A stretch of 32,672 nucleotides of DNA from Algoriphagus lacus (lineage in GTDB: Bacteria; Bacteroidota; Bacteroidia; Cytophagales; Cyclobacteriaceae). The position numbers and the translations under genes are program-made. Position 1 is the stretch's first letter. The number at the start of each line of letters is the position of its first letter. The DNA is taken from the NCBI RefSeq assembly GCF_003583985.1, contig NZ_QXML01000017.1, positions 1 to 32,672 of the forward strand, given 5' to 3'. This document shows positions 1-8,495 of the stretch, one piece after another. The notes beneath the pieces are model-generated. The model was not told the DNA's origin, ran no database searches, and saw nothing but the letters and a program-made list of their open reading frames with translations.

Positions 1-3
1 CTT

Positions 4-438
4 ATGAAGTCTGTGCAGTTTGACTATGAAAGAAAAATTAGATACAAGAATATAGTTGAGAAAGCCATGGACGATACAGCTTTAATTTTTAACGCTGCAA
101 AACAGGAAGATAGAGTTAGCGAATTTGAAGCATTTTTAAACCAATCGTTGCTTAACTTCTATCAAGGTGATGTAAACTTTTCTGACCTTAATTACTTTCA
201 AGCAAATTTTGTTGACCCAATAAAAATTGAAATTGTAGAGAAGTATCGAGATAATGATGTAGCAGTTCATCTTGCCGGGGAACTTAAAAAAGCCACTTAC
301 ATCTTTAATGAAATAAAACTTTCAAATGCGGAAATAGCATTTGACTTCGAAAGCATTTACAAAAATTATGAAGACTCTTCCAATAAACTTAATGACCTGA
401 CTTTGAAGCTTCGAAGAAAATTTGATATAAAACCATAA
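4..438 (+). CDS. Hypothetical protein, probably the 3' part of a longer gene
   Basis: I do not recognise a family. The 144-residue product is soluble and rich in charged residues, Asn and Phe/Tyr, with predicted helices, a Lys/Arg-rich end and no signal peptide, membrane segment or cysteine motif. The reading frame is open to the first base of the window, so the ATG at position 4 may be internal and the gene may begin outside. The sequence is clearly more AT-rich than the genes from 1737 onward, as expected for accessory DNA. A terminator about 200 bp downstream could end its transcript. No function is proposed. Confidence 0.5.
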   Translation: MKSVQFDYERKIRYKNIVEKAMDDTALIFNAAKQEDRVSEFEAFLNQSLLNFYQGDVNFSDLNYFQANFVDPIKIEIVEKYRDNDVAVHLAGELKKATYIFNEIKLSNAEIAFDFESIYKNYEDSSNKLNDLTLKLRRKFDIKP

Positions 439-456
439 TTATAAAAGAAGCACGAT

Positions 457-520
457 GCCCTAACAACTAGGTTTTTGTGCGGCTTGCAAAACCAAGCATG
501 AAACCGCTGTTGCACTTAAC
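457..520 (+). repeat. Intergenic imperfect inverted repeat, attC-like in look
   Basis: Directly after the first gene is a TAACAAC-type box (461-467) followed by nested pairing: GTGC (477-480) with GCAC (512-515), GG (481-482) with CC (504-505), and CTTG (483-486) with CAAG (493-496). The shape recalls single-strand-folded recombination sites or Bacteroidota intergenic repeats. The outer box has no good complementary partner, so a true integron attC is not supported. Confidence 0.25.
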
Positions 521-634
521 CGGTGAGGTTCCTTTGGGGATTGATTCGGAATTTCAGTTGGATTTGTAGGGTCAGATATCGAATCTCCTTAAGATCATAA
601 CCAGGTCAAAAAATATTCTTTCCATTGGTTTTTA

Positions 635-668
635 AGCCCTTCCGGTCTGGTTATGGAAGGGCTTTTTT
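635..668 (+). terminator. Intrinsic terminator
   Basis: A perfect 9-bp stem (AGCCCTTCC 635-643 with GGAAGGGCT 655-663) has an 11-nt loop and is followed at once by five T on the plus strand. The minus-strand side has no T tract, so it acts on plus-strand transcripts, probably that of the gene at 4-438. It also shields the convergent Xre gene. Confidence 0.8.
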
Positions 669-728
669 GTGGACCAATTATTACAAAATTCTGGTTTTTT
701 TATGAGCTAGGCTTTATTGGAGCATTCT

Positions 729-956
729 TTAAGAAAAATCAAAAACTTCCTTTGGATCGATTCCTAAGCCTTTAGCAATAAGTGCTATCATGCTAATGCT
801 GGTATTAACTTCCGCTCTTTCAATTCTGCCAACTTGACTCAGAGTTAAACCTGTTCGATCCATTAGTTCCTCTTGAGTGATTTTCTTTTCATTTCTTATC
901 CTTACAATGTTTTTTCCAACTTTCGAAATGAATTCTTGATCCCTGAATTGTGCCAT
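729..956 (-). CDS. Xre-family helix-turn-helix repressor (75 aa)
   Basis: A single-domain DNA-binding protein of the lambda-Cro/Xre type (HTH_3). After a short N-terminal helix, residues 12-70 form the five-helix fold: IRNEKKITQEELMDRTGL (helices 1-2), LSQVGRIERAEVNTSI (recognition helix and turn), then ALIAKGLGIDPKEVFDF, which is typical of this family. There is no sensor domain. Small Xre proteins like this commonly repress their own promoter in mobile elements. A perfect 12-bp palindrome 37 bp upstream of the ATG is the obvious operator candidate. The gene faces the previous gene and is AT-rich like it. Its target beyond itself cannot be read from the sequence. Confidence 0.85.
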   Translation of the reverse strand: MAQFRDQEFISKVGKNIVRIRNEKKITQEELMDRTGLTLSQVGRIERAEVNTSISMIALIAKGLGIDPKEVFDFS

Positions 957-992
957 GCAGGAAAAGTCAGGACTATCTTAAAAAATTATTAA

Positions 993-1004
993 CGCAAATT
1001 TGCG
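993..1004. promoter_or_regulatory. Palindromic operator candidate for the Xre gene
   Basis: CGCAAATTTGCG is a perfect 12-bp palindrome in an A/T-rich stretch 37 bp before the Xre start codon. On the minus strand it lies between a TTG and a TAATAATT element at roughly Bacteroidota -33/-7 spacing, where a bound repressor would block transcription. The assignment is by position and symmetry only. Confidence 0.45.
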
Positions 1005-1736
1005 CTAAAACAATTTTTGCACTATACTTACAGAGCCTTTTATAAGGTATTGTAAAGCTCTCGAAATCGACTGCATTTGCACTTATTCACCTCGGCTTAG
1101 AAAACTGCCAAATTTCAAAAGGGCGCGAGAAGATAAGTGAAATGCTCACGCCATTTGGCGTGGGCTCTTCTCTTCTGTTGCCCTTGGTATGGCAGTACCT
1201 CTAAGACAGGGGGTAGAGTTACCACGCCAAACTTTTTTGGCTGGTACTTGAACCCGGTGGTGAGAATATAAACCCAAGTACCAATGGAGCAGGTGAATAC
1301 ATATACTTTTTGGAGCATTATCCCGGGAAATTCCGAGAGGAGTGGGATTTGCCTGCCAGCGTCGGTCTGCTTCACCCGCAAGCAGCTTCAGAGTACACTG
1401 ATTAAATGCCCTACCTAACTAGCGCTATCTCTGTTTGGGCCTAGCCCAGATCTTTTGCTGACAGAGATTATTGTATGGCTTTGACAGCATCCTGATTTCA
1501 GGATATGCGCTGTTCACTCAAACTTCTTTCTTACTGGATTTCTGCTCGCTCTTCGCGTGTAGACAGGCTTTGTTTTGACCTTTCAATCGGCTTTAAGGGA
1601 CTTTGTAACTCCCCCAAAAACAGCTGAATTGAATCGGTTTAACTTCTTTTTCTCCTGATCGGATACTTGGGCGGTCGGGTAGGGGATGTATTGCCTTTCC
1701 GGAACTCCAGCCACACTTCAAACTCAATTTGAAAGC
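1005..1736. other. Gene-free stretch with a cluster of hairpins
   Basis: No convincing coding region is seen in these 730 bp. The stretch holds a series of stems: 1144-1152/1157-1165, 1226-1231/1236-1241 (perfect 6 bp, loop 4), 1242-1250/1275-1283 (perfect 9 bp), nested 1427-1434/1461-1468 with 1436-1440/1444-1448, and 1489-1494/1499-1504 (perfect 6 bp). An 88-codon minus-strand frame at 1115-1381 is mostly the reverse of these stems. A plus-strand frame from about 1213 to 1406 has plausible composition but no start codon. The last 150 bp is the upstream region of the TlpA-SusCD operon. Confidence 0.4.
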
Positions 1737-3836
1737 ATGAAAAAAATTCTATTCACATGCTTCCTGGCACTGCCATGCCTCCCGGTAACTATCGGGATCG
1801 GAAGCACCTCATTGCTGAGTCTAGTTGCTCAGTCACCCGGGGCCGATCTTCTTCATAGGTTCGGCGGTCCCAATCGGGGCGGGGATTCCCGCTCCGATAC
1901 TTTCCTCGCGGATAATTTTGGTTTAATACCTATCGACCAGGACAGGAAGGTAGGAATGGCAGTAGAATCCCTCCATTCCACCTCCGTCCCAGTCTTCTCT
2001 AGCCAAGTTTATTCGGAACGAGGAATCAAACCTAGAAGTACTGAAGCTGAAAGTCTTGCTTCTTGTGTCTTCTGTCTAATGTCCTCAAATGGTTTAGTTG
2101 ATAAGCACCTTGATTTGGGCGCAGGGGAGGGGGGCTATGCGCTCAACCCCGCCCCAGTCACGGTCTTCTTTGACCCTGAGCATCAGGTGAGTGAAGCTAT
2201 GGGAAAGGAGTTGAGTGCTGAAGTTCCTGTTTCTGGTGCTTCTCGTCAGGAGCACATTAATGGAGGAAGTAGTGAAGTACCGGGTCGCTGGACTGATTCT
2301 ACTTCTTCCGTCATTGACTCCTCTGTCAGTAATACCATTAACCTCCTTTTTGAAACCAACCTGCCGGATTCCATACTCCCCAGGCTGGTGCTTTCGGAAA
2401 GGGAGCTCGATCCCAAATTTGGATATGAGAGCCGTCGGGAAATGGACGTCCCACTGATTCAGGGTACCCTGGCTGAAGGATCTCCGGGGTATAAGAAGGG
2501 CTTGGTCACAATTCCCTTGGAAGTAAAGTTTGGGAAATTCTCCCTTTCTGCTGGGGAAAACCAAATTTTCAAAGACCTCTGGCTGCAGCAAGGTGATTCT
2601 CTTGCTGTGCGTTTTGATTCCAAATCTGGAAAAACACTGATTTGGGGACCGGAAGCGACTTCGGTCAACCTCCAATTGACGCTTCAGCGCCTAGTTGATG
2701 AAGTTCAGGTACAGCGGAATCCGGTCATGATTCTTTCGGATTCACTGGCCCTGCTGGACTCCGATGGAGAGCGCATGGCCAGACAGCGGGCTTTGGAAAA
2801 CTACCAACCGGGCTGGACCCGAAAAATGGAACTGCTCCAAACTGAGGCCCAAAAATTGAATCGGGCAAAGCAGTTGTTTCAGGAAGCAGGTCACTCCCAT
2901 CCGGTTTGGCAAGCCTTACTGAATGCCGAGTCCAGTCTTGATCCAGAACTGTTTACCTGGCTGAAGGCGTATTGGATCGGGAAACTCAGAAAAGGGGCCT
3001 ATGAGTTTGTTCGGATTGCAAACCCCAATTCCTCAGCCTGGGGAGAACTTCTCTTAGCAAACTCACTGGATAAAAATGAGCTTGATCAATTTGACCAATG
3101 GGAATTTGCACCACAGGAACTGGTGGAAACGCTCTACCTGGCTCATTTACTGACAGCAAAGCTCATTCCCCTGGGATTTATGGATTGGTCTCAGACCCTT
3201 CCGGGATCCCTTCGTGACCAGGTCAATGCCCTGTATCTTATCCGGGAGTACAAAGGATTGGAAAATCCGGATGAACTCTTTCAACGAGCGATGGCTCAAA
3301 CTTCCTCTCCTCTGATCGGGGAATACCTAGCTGAATTATTCCGATCTAATCTAAAGGGGAGACCTTTCGCCAATCTTCCCTTGAGTGATCAATCTGGAAA
3401 TCCAGTCTATCCGGAATCCTGGAAAGGGAAGTTGGTCCTGCTTGACTTTTGGCTTACAGGATGCGGTGCCTGCCTTTCCTTTGCCCAAGACCAGTTTTTC
3501 CCTTTGGTCAATGCGCTTTCAGATCATCCGGATTTACTCTTTGTCACGGTTTCCGGTGACACGAAGAATGAGACTTGGATAAACAGTCTGAAAGGCGGAA
3601 GATATACTCTTCCTGAAAGCCTCAATCTGTTTTCCGGAGGACCGGAAAACCCCTTGCTCAAACGCTACCAAATCCGTGCTTTTCCTGCTCAAATCCTGAT
3701 CGATGCTGAAGGAACTATTCTTCAGACAGGAAATTTTCCTCAAACCTATGAAGGCTGGAAGCAACTCCTCGAGTCTTACCTGCCAGCAAATTCAACTGCT
3801 ACCCCTCAACCTTCTCCAACACATCCTAACCTATGA
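1737..3836 (+). CDS. TlpA-like thioredoxin-fold protein, exported, with long N-terminal insert
   Basis: An envelope thiol-disulfide protein of the TlpA/ResA type. I start at the ATG at 1737, which gives a clean signal peptide (MKKILFTCFLALP...), rather than 51 bp upstream. This gives 699 residues. About residues 190-320 look like the beta-rich N-terminal domain often found ahead of Bacteroidota TlpA proteins; a helical region follows. The last 150 residues are a thioredoxin fold with LLDFWLTGCGACLSF, in which Cys576 and Cys579 are the redox pair, and a later FPAQILIDAEG strand with the cis-Pro. Residues about 35-190 are unusual: low similarity to anything I know, Ser/Gly/Pro-rich, with an extra CVFC motif. 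The stop overlaps the SusC start by 4 bp (ATGA), so the two are translationally coupled. Likely role: reducing or handling a Cys-containing substrate of the SusCD transporter. Confidence 0.8.
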   Translation: MKKILFTCFLALPCLPVTIGIGSTSLLSLVAQSPGADLLHRFGGPNRGGDSRSDTFLADNFGLIPIDQDRKVGMAVESLHSTSVPVFSSQVYSERGIKPRSTEAESLASCVFCLMSSNGLVDKHLDLGAGEGGYALNPAPVTVFFDPEHQVSEAMGKELSAEVPVSGASRQEHINGGSSEVPGRWTDSTSSVIDSSVSNTINLLFETNLPDSILPRLVLSERELDPKFGYESRREMDVPLIQGTLAEGSPGYKKGLVTIPLEVKFGKFSLSAGENQIFKDLWLQQGDSLAVRFDSKSGKTLIWGPEATSVNLQLTLQRLVDEVQVQRNPVMILSDSLALLDSDGERMARQRALENYQPGWTRKMELLQTEAQKLNRAKQLFQEAGHSHPVWQALLNAESSLDPELFTWLKAYWIGKLRKGAYEFVRIANPNSSAWGELLLANSLDKNELDQFDQWEFAPQELVETLYLAHLLTAKLIPLGFMDWSQTLPGSLRDQVNALYLIREYKGLENPDELFQRAMAQTSSPLIGEYLAELFRSNLKGRPFANLPLSDQSGNPVYPESWKGKLVLLDFWLTGCGACLSFAQDQFFPLVNALSDHPDLLFVTVSGDTKNETWINSLKGGRYTLPESLNLFSGGPENPLLKRYQIRAFPAQILIDAEGTILQTGNFPQTYEGWKQLLESYLPANSTATPQPSPTHPNL
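1781..1796. repeat. REP-like hairpin inside the TlpA signal-peptide region
   Basis: CCCGGTAACTATCGGG is a short stem (one G-T wobble) with loop AACT, followed by GATCGG. It resembles the CCCGATAnnTATCGGG type of interspersed palindrome that I recall as frequent in Cyclobacteriaceae-like genomes. Here it would be translated in frame as PVTIGIG. The family assignment is from memory and not checked. Confidence 0.3.
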
Positions 3837-6800
3837 ATAGAATACTGATCCCTAAAGCAGTCCTGCTCTTTGCAGTGCTTCTTCTACAATTTGTCGGGAC
3901 TTCCTGGTCGCAGGAAAGTCCAAATTTGGTCACCTTGACAGGTGTCGTCCTGGAATCCGAAACGGAAAATCCATTGCCCGGAGCTGTGGTTCTGGTTTCT
4001 TCACTTTCCAAATCCACCGTAACCGATGCCTCCGGTAAATTTTCCCTGAGCCTTCCCGAAGGTGAACATGAAGTGATCGTCAGTTTTGTGGGTTTCAAAT
4101 CCCTTAGACAGGTAGTTTCCACCTCGGATAAAACACCGAGGGTGTTCAAGTTGGAAACTGAGGAGTTCAACCTTGGGGCTGTGGATGTGGTTTCTACCGG
4201 TTATCAGCAAATTCCCAAAGAGCGGGCCACGGGCTCCTTTGTCCAGATCGATCAGGAATTGGTGGATCGAAGAGTAAGCACCTCTATCCTCGACCGAATT
4301 GAAGATGTTTCCTCAGGGGTGATTTTTAATCGTACCGTTGGGGGTGCGGACCCCATCAGTATCCGTGGACGGTCCACCTTGTTTGGCAATACCCAGCCGC
4401 TGATTGTCATCGATAATCTGCCCTATGAAGGCCCATTGGAAAATATCAATCCCAATGATGTTGCCTCGATCACTATTCTAAAAGATGCAGCGGCAGCTTC
4501 CATCTGGGGAGCCCAGGCCGGAAATGGGGTAATCGTCATCACCACCAAATCCGGCTCATACAAGCAGCCTATGCGTGTGTCTGTCCAATCCAATGTAACG
4601 GTGGTCGAAGCGCCTGATCTCTTTTATGCCCCTCAAATGGAAATTGGGGATTTTGTAGAGCAGGAGAGGAGGCTGTTTAATTCCGGTTTCTACAACTCGA
4701 TGATCAATTCCACGGCAAGAACTCCGCTTTCCCCGGTAGTGGAGACTTTGCTGAAAGTGCGAAACGGTCAGCTTACGGCCGCCGAAGGAGATCGTCTCCT
4801 GCTGCAGTACAGCAATCAGGACAGTAGGGCTGACCTGTCGAGGTACTATTATCAAAAGGCAGTGCTCCAGCAGTACGCTTTTCAGATTTCTGGAGGAGGA
4901 GACAGCTATAACTTCAACTTCTCCGGGGGATATGACAGAAATGCTTCGGAAGTAGTCGGCAATCTCAATGACCGCATTACCCTAAATGCCAGACAAAACT
5001 GGAAGCTGATGAAAGACAAGCTGGAGATTAGCACAGGTCTTTACCTATCCAGGGGTAAAAACACGGTGACCACTTCCGTTCCGACTCTCAGACCATATGA
5101 GCTGCTTGCGGATTCCGAAGGCAATGCCTTACAAGTAGTGGGGGCACTAAGCAACAGGTATGTGGAGAGTACGGCTCAGTCTGGACTCTTGGATTGGAGA
5201 TTTTTACCCCTTCAGGAAATCGGCAAACGAAACCTGGATGTCGTAGGGATGGACTTTCGAGGAAACTTGGGGTTAAGTTATCAGATTGTCCCAGGACTGA
5301 AGGCGGAGACAAGGTATCAATATTGGACCAACCATACGGAAAGTAGATCCATAGAGACTCCTGAACTCTATGAGATCAGACACCAAATCAACAGTTTTAC
5401 TCAGGTTGGCCCGGATGGTTCCCTGACTTTTGCGATTCCAAGAGGAGAACGGTTTACCACCTCAAACGACATTTCTTTCAGCCATAATCTGAGAACAAAC
5501 CTCAAGTATCAACTCAAAAAGGGTAAAGGTGAATGGAATGCACTGGCTGGATTTGAAATGAGGGACCTCAGTTCCAGATCAGACCGCATGCAGTATTTTG
5601 GCTACAAGGATGAATTGGGTCTCAGCACTCCGGTAGATTACCAGACCCGTTTTCCCCAGTACTTCAATCCCGGACTCCGGCTGAACATTCCCTATGGTGG
5701 TACCCATTCCGGTATCAACGACCATTACCTGTCATATTTCGGAAACGCATCCTATTTCTTCCAAGAAAAGTACCTGCTTTCCGCAAGCGCCAGAAAAGAT
5801 ATGTCCAATCTTTTTGGAGTGGAAACCAATCAAAAGGGTGTCCCGCTTTGGAGCGTGGGAGGGGGATGGATTCTCAGCAATGAATCATTTTATAAGTGGG
5901 AAGCGCTTCCCTATGTCAAACTGAGAATGACTTATGGGTTTAATGGTAACGTGGACAAAAGTACTTCTGCCTTTACCACTATCCGATACGATAACTTCCA
6001 TGAATACATTCCGGGCTTTCGGTACGCCTTCATTTCAAACCCACCAAACCCAAACCTGCGCTGGGAGAAAATCGGGATTTTCAATCTGGCAGTGGATTTT
6101 GAATCCAAAAGCGGTCGTCTGGGCGGTAGTTTGGAATTCTATACCAAAAATAGCCAGGACTTGATCGGTGAGACAGAGGTTCCGGATTCCAATGGGCTCT
6201 ACCAATATCGGGGCAATTTCTCCTCTACCATCACCAGAGGGTTTGATCTTACGCTGAACTCGGTTATTCTGGATAAGGCGCTCCGTTGGAGCACACAGAC
6301 GCTGATCAGCGGCTGGAAGGATGAGGTGACCGAATTCGAAGGTTCCAGGACAGTGGCGCAATATTTTGGCAGTAATTCTTCCAACGTGGTTCCTCTGGAG
6401 GGTAAGCCTTTGTTTTCGATTTACTCTTTGCCTTGGGGAGGATTGAATCCGGACAACGGAAACCCTCTGGGATTCTTGGATGGAGAGCTTTCGGAAAACT
6501 ACAGTGCCATCATCTCAACAGCCACCCCGGAATCCATTCGATTCCATGGATCGGCACGCCCCACAGTTTTCGGGTCGCTCAGAAATACACTGGACTATAA
6601 AGGATTCAGCCTTTCGTTCAACATCACCTTCCGGGCGGGATATTATTTCCGAAGAAGCAGTGTGGACTATGCCGCTTTGTCAAGGGGGCAAATTTCCCAT
6701 GCGGACTATGGGATCAGATGGCAAAATCCCGGAGATGAATTGACTACCCAGGTCCCCTCACAGCCAACTGCCCTAAATACGGTTCGCCAAAGTTTTTACC

Positions 6801-7036
6801 AGCGTTCCTCAGTCTTGGTCGAGCGGGGAGATCATATCCGCTTTCAGGATGTCAGGTTCGGTTACACGTTCTCCAAAGCTTCGAATCCAAGATTTCCTTT
6901 CCTGAATATGGAGGTATTCACCTACCTCAATAATCTCGGACTGATCTGGAAAGCAACAGATCAACCAATCGATCCTGATTTCCCAATTGCTGTACCTCAA
7001 CGTACAGCTGCGATAGGATTACGAATTGATTTCTAA
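3833..7036 (+). CDS. SusC/RagA-family TonB-dependent outer-membrane transporter
   Basis: The 1067-residue length is typical for SusC. A signal peptide (residues 1-26, ending SWSQ) precedes a carboxypeptidase-D regulatory-like domain (about 33-112, VTLTGVVLES...DASGKFSLSLPEG). A plug domain follows, with SIRGRSTLFG, PLIVIDNLP and the family hallmark ILKDAAAASIWGAQAGNG near residue 220. The remainder is the 22-strand beta barrel, ending in the expected aromatic residue (GLRIDF). SusC barrels use TonB energy to import oligomers too large for porins, with SusD as the lid. There is no N-terminal STN domain, so anti-sigma signalling by this receptor is not expected. It is coupled to the TlpA-like gene upstream and followed by susD. 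The substrate is unknown; the thioredoxin partner argues for a peptide or Cys-containing ligand more than a glycan. Confidence 0.95.
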   Translation: MNRILIPKAVLLFAVLLLQFVGTSWSQESPNLVTLTGVVLESETENPLPGAVVLVSSLSKSTVTDASGKFSLSLPEGEHEVIVSFVGFKSLRQVVSTSDKTPRVFKLETEEFNLGAVDVVSTGYQQIPKERATGSFVQIDQELVDRRVSTSILDRIEDVSSGVIFNRTVGGADPISIRGRSTLFGNTQPLIVIDNLPYEGPLENINPNDVASITILKDAAAASIWGAQAGNGVIVITTKSGSYKQPMRVSVQSNVTVVEAPDLFYAPQMEIGDFVEQERRLFNSGFYNSMINSTARTPLSPVVETLLKVRNGQLTAAEGDRLLLQYSNQDSRADLSRYYYQKAVLQQYAFQISGGGDSYNFNFSGGYDRNASEVVGNLNDRITLNARQNWKLMKDKLEISTGLYLSRGKNTVTTSVPTLRPYELLADSEGNALQVVGALSNRYVESTAQSGLLDWRFLPLQEIGKRNLDVVGMDFRGNLGLSYQIVPGLKAETRYQYWTNHTESRSIETPELYEIRHQINSFTQVGPDGSLTFAIPRGERFTTSNDISFSHNLRTNLKYQLKKGKGEWNALAGFEMRDLSSRSDRMQYFGYKDELGLSTPVDYQTRFPQYFNPGLRLNIPYGGTHSGINDHYLSYFGNASYFFQEKYLLSASARKDMSNLFGVETNQKGVPLWSVGGGWILSNESFYKWEALPYVKLRMTYGFNGNVDKSTSAFTTIRYDNFHEYIPGFRYAFISNPPNPNLRWEKIGIFNLAVDFESKSGRLGGSLEFYTKNSQDLIGETEVPDSNGLYQYRGNFSSTITRGFDLTLNSVILDKALRWSTQTLISGWKDEVTEFEGSRTVAQYFGSNSSNVVPLEGKPLFSIYSLPWGGLNPDNGNPLGFLDGELSENYSAIISTATPESIRFHGSARPTVFGSLRNTLDYKGFSLSFNITFRAGYYFRRSSVDYAALSRGQISHADYGIRWQNPGDELTTQVPSQPTALNTVRQSFYQRSSVLVERGDHIRFQDVRFGYTFSKASNPRFPFLNMEVFTYLNNLGLIWKATDQPIDPDFPIAVPQRTAAIGLRIDF

Positions 7037-7135
7037 CAACAGGCGATCCCATTCAGGAATTCTCCCATGAAAAATCCGCGCATATACAGATTTTCCTAGT
7101 GCCTGAATTGGTCCCCAAAACAAAATGAAAACACG

Positions 7136-8455
7136 ATGAAAAACTTACTTTATATCCCAATACTCCTGCTTCTCTTAGGTTGTGACGGTTTTCTGGATGA
7201 AAAGCCCAGTAAAACCCTGGATACACCTTCCTCATTTGAAGCCTTGCAGGCCCTCCTGGACAATTCATCCACCATGAATTTTCAACCAGCACTTCCCCTG
7301 ATTCTGGGAGGGGAATATGTGTCAGATGATGCCGGAATACTGGCTTTGCCGATATGGCAGCAAAATCTGTATCTCTGGAAATCCGAGCCCTTTCAGGTAG
7401 ATGACTTGGTATTTGATTGGAGAAACATGTACAATCAGGTGCAGAATGCTAATGTAATCCTGGAACAGCTGGAGCTGCTTCCAAAAACGGATTCCAGGTG
7501 GTCTGAAATTCGAGGAGCGGCACTGTTCTTCAGAGCTCACGCCTATTACAACCTTTACAGCCTGTTTTTGGATGGACCAAACTTGGAGAGTCTGAATCTC
7601 AATCTTTCAATTCCGGTGAGAAGGTCAACCCAAATCTCTCTGACCTCGGAGTTTGTTTCAAAAGAGGAGATAAAATCAATTATCAAGGAAGATGTGGAGG
7701 AAGCAGTGGGGCTTTTGCCTAACCAAACCCAATACCCTTTTAGACCTTCCAAAACAGCAGCTTATGCCCTACAGGCTAGAATTTATCTTGCTTGGGCTGA
7801 GTATGAGCTGGCATTGCAGGCAGCTGAAAATGTGTTGAATTCCTACCGGGAATTATTGGATTACAAAACAGTTAATCCGGCTGTTTCTTTCCCTTTTGAA
7901 TTGTTCAACAAAGAGGTCATCTGGCAAAGCAGGATGGGGAGTTACAGTTTCATTTTCTCCCAAACTGCCTTTCAGGTAGATCCTGATTTGTATTCACGCT
8001 ACGAAAGTAATGACCTCAGAAGATCCCTGTTTTACGTCAGAAGAAGTAACGGCCTTATTAACTACCGGGGAAGTTATGATGGAAGCAATACCCTGTTTAC
8101 GGGATTGACTACGGCAGAAATGCTGCTGATTCGTGCCGAATGCTTGGCTAGGGATGGTGAAGCTTCTTTGGCATTGGTGGATTTAAATGACCTGCTTACT
8201 AAACGATACAATTCAAGTTTTCAACCGATCCGGAATGTGGAGGGTGAGGAACTCCTGAAAAAAATCCTGGAGGAAAGGAGAAAGGAATTGGTTTTTCGGG
8301 GAACGCGATGGTCAGATCTGAGGAGGCTCAACAGGGAACCTGCTTTTCAAACCACTATGAAAAGGACCTTTCAAGGTCAGGAATTTGAATTGGCTCCACA
8401 AGGAAGGTCTTATGCGCTACCTATCCCACCTCGGGAATTGAGTTTTGTAAACTGA
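7136..8455 (+). CDS. SusD/RagB-family outer-membrane lipoprotein
   Basis: The surface lid of the SusC transporter. The lipobox LLLLGC places the lipidated Cys near residue 16, followed by the usual DGFLDEKPSKTLDTPSSFEAL start of mature SusD proteins. Helical TPR-like segments occur throughout (RGAALFFRAHAYYNLYSLF; SKTAAYALQARIYLAWAEYELALQAAE). The C-terminal half has the conserved LLIRAEC...LNDLLTKRY, ERRKELVFRGTRWSDLRRLN and ALPIPPREL motifs. At 439 residues it is slightly short but complete. The 100-bp gap after susC holds a weak stem (about 7049-7057 with 7102-7111) and a 4-codon frame, ATG at 7125, whose stop overlaps the SusD ATG, so some post-transcriptional control is possible. A two-way terminator follows the stop codon. 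Confidence 0.95.
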   Translation: MKNLLYIPILLLLLGCDGFLDEKPSKTLDTPSSFEALQALLDNSSTMNFQPALPLILGGEYVSDDAGILALPIWQQNLYLWKSEPFQVDDLVFDWRNMYNQVQNANVILEQLELLPKTDSRWSEIRGAALFFRAHAYYNLYSLFLDGPNLESLNLNLSIPVRRSTQISLTSEFVSKEEIKSIIKEDVEEAVGLLPNQTQYPFRPSKTAAYALQARIYLAWAEYELALQAAENVLNSYRELLDYKTVNPAVSFPFELFNKEVIWQSRMGSYSFIFSQTAFQVDPDLYSRYESNDLRRSLFYVRRSNGLINYRGSYDGSNTLFTGLTTAEMLLIRAECLARDGEASLALVDLNDLLTKRYNSSFQPIRNVEGEELLKKILEERRKELVFRGTRWSDLRRLNREPAFQTTMKRTFQGQEFELAPQGRSYALPIPPRELSFVN

Positions 8456-8460
8456 ATAAA

Positions 8461-8491
8461 CAGGGCGGAGTGATGACCCCGCCCTGAGTTT
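8461..8491. terminator. Bidirectional terminator between susD and the DUF6520-like gene
   Basis: CAGGGCGG (8461-8468) pairs perfectly with CCGCCCTG (8479-8486) across a 10-nt loop, giving a GC-rich 8-bp stem. A T stretch follows on the plus strand and TTTATT on the minus strand. It sits 5 bp after the susD stop and 10 bp from the convergent minus-strand stop, so it serves both transcripts. Confidence 0.85.
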
Positions 8492-8495
8492 TGGA

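Noticed and set aside
457..520. True integron attC site
   Set aside because: The outer R boxes do not match each other and no integron integrase is present; kept only as a low-confidence repeat.
1115..1381. 88-codon minus-strand frame
   Set aside because: It runs through the hairpin cluster, has no recognisable domain or start context, and its composition is explained by the inverted repeats. A faint YVYILT resemblance to GIY-YIG nucleases is too short to use.
2094..2675. 193-codon antisense frame inside the TlpA-like gene
   Set aside because: It lies opposite a gene with signal peptide and thioredoxin domain, has no family features, and reads as a shadow of GC-skewed codons.
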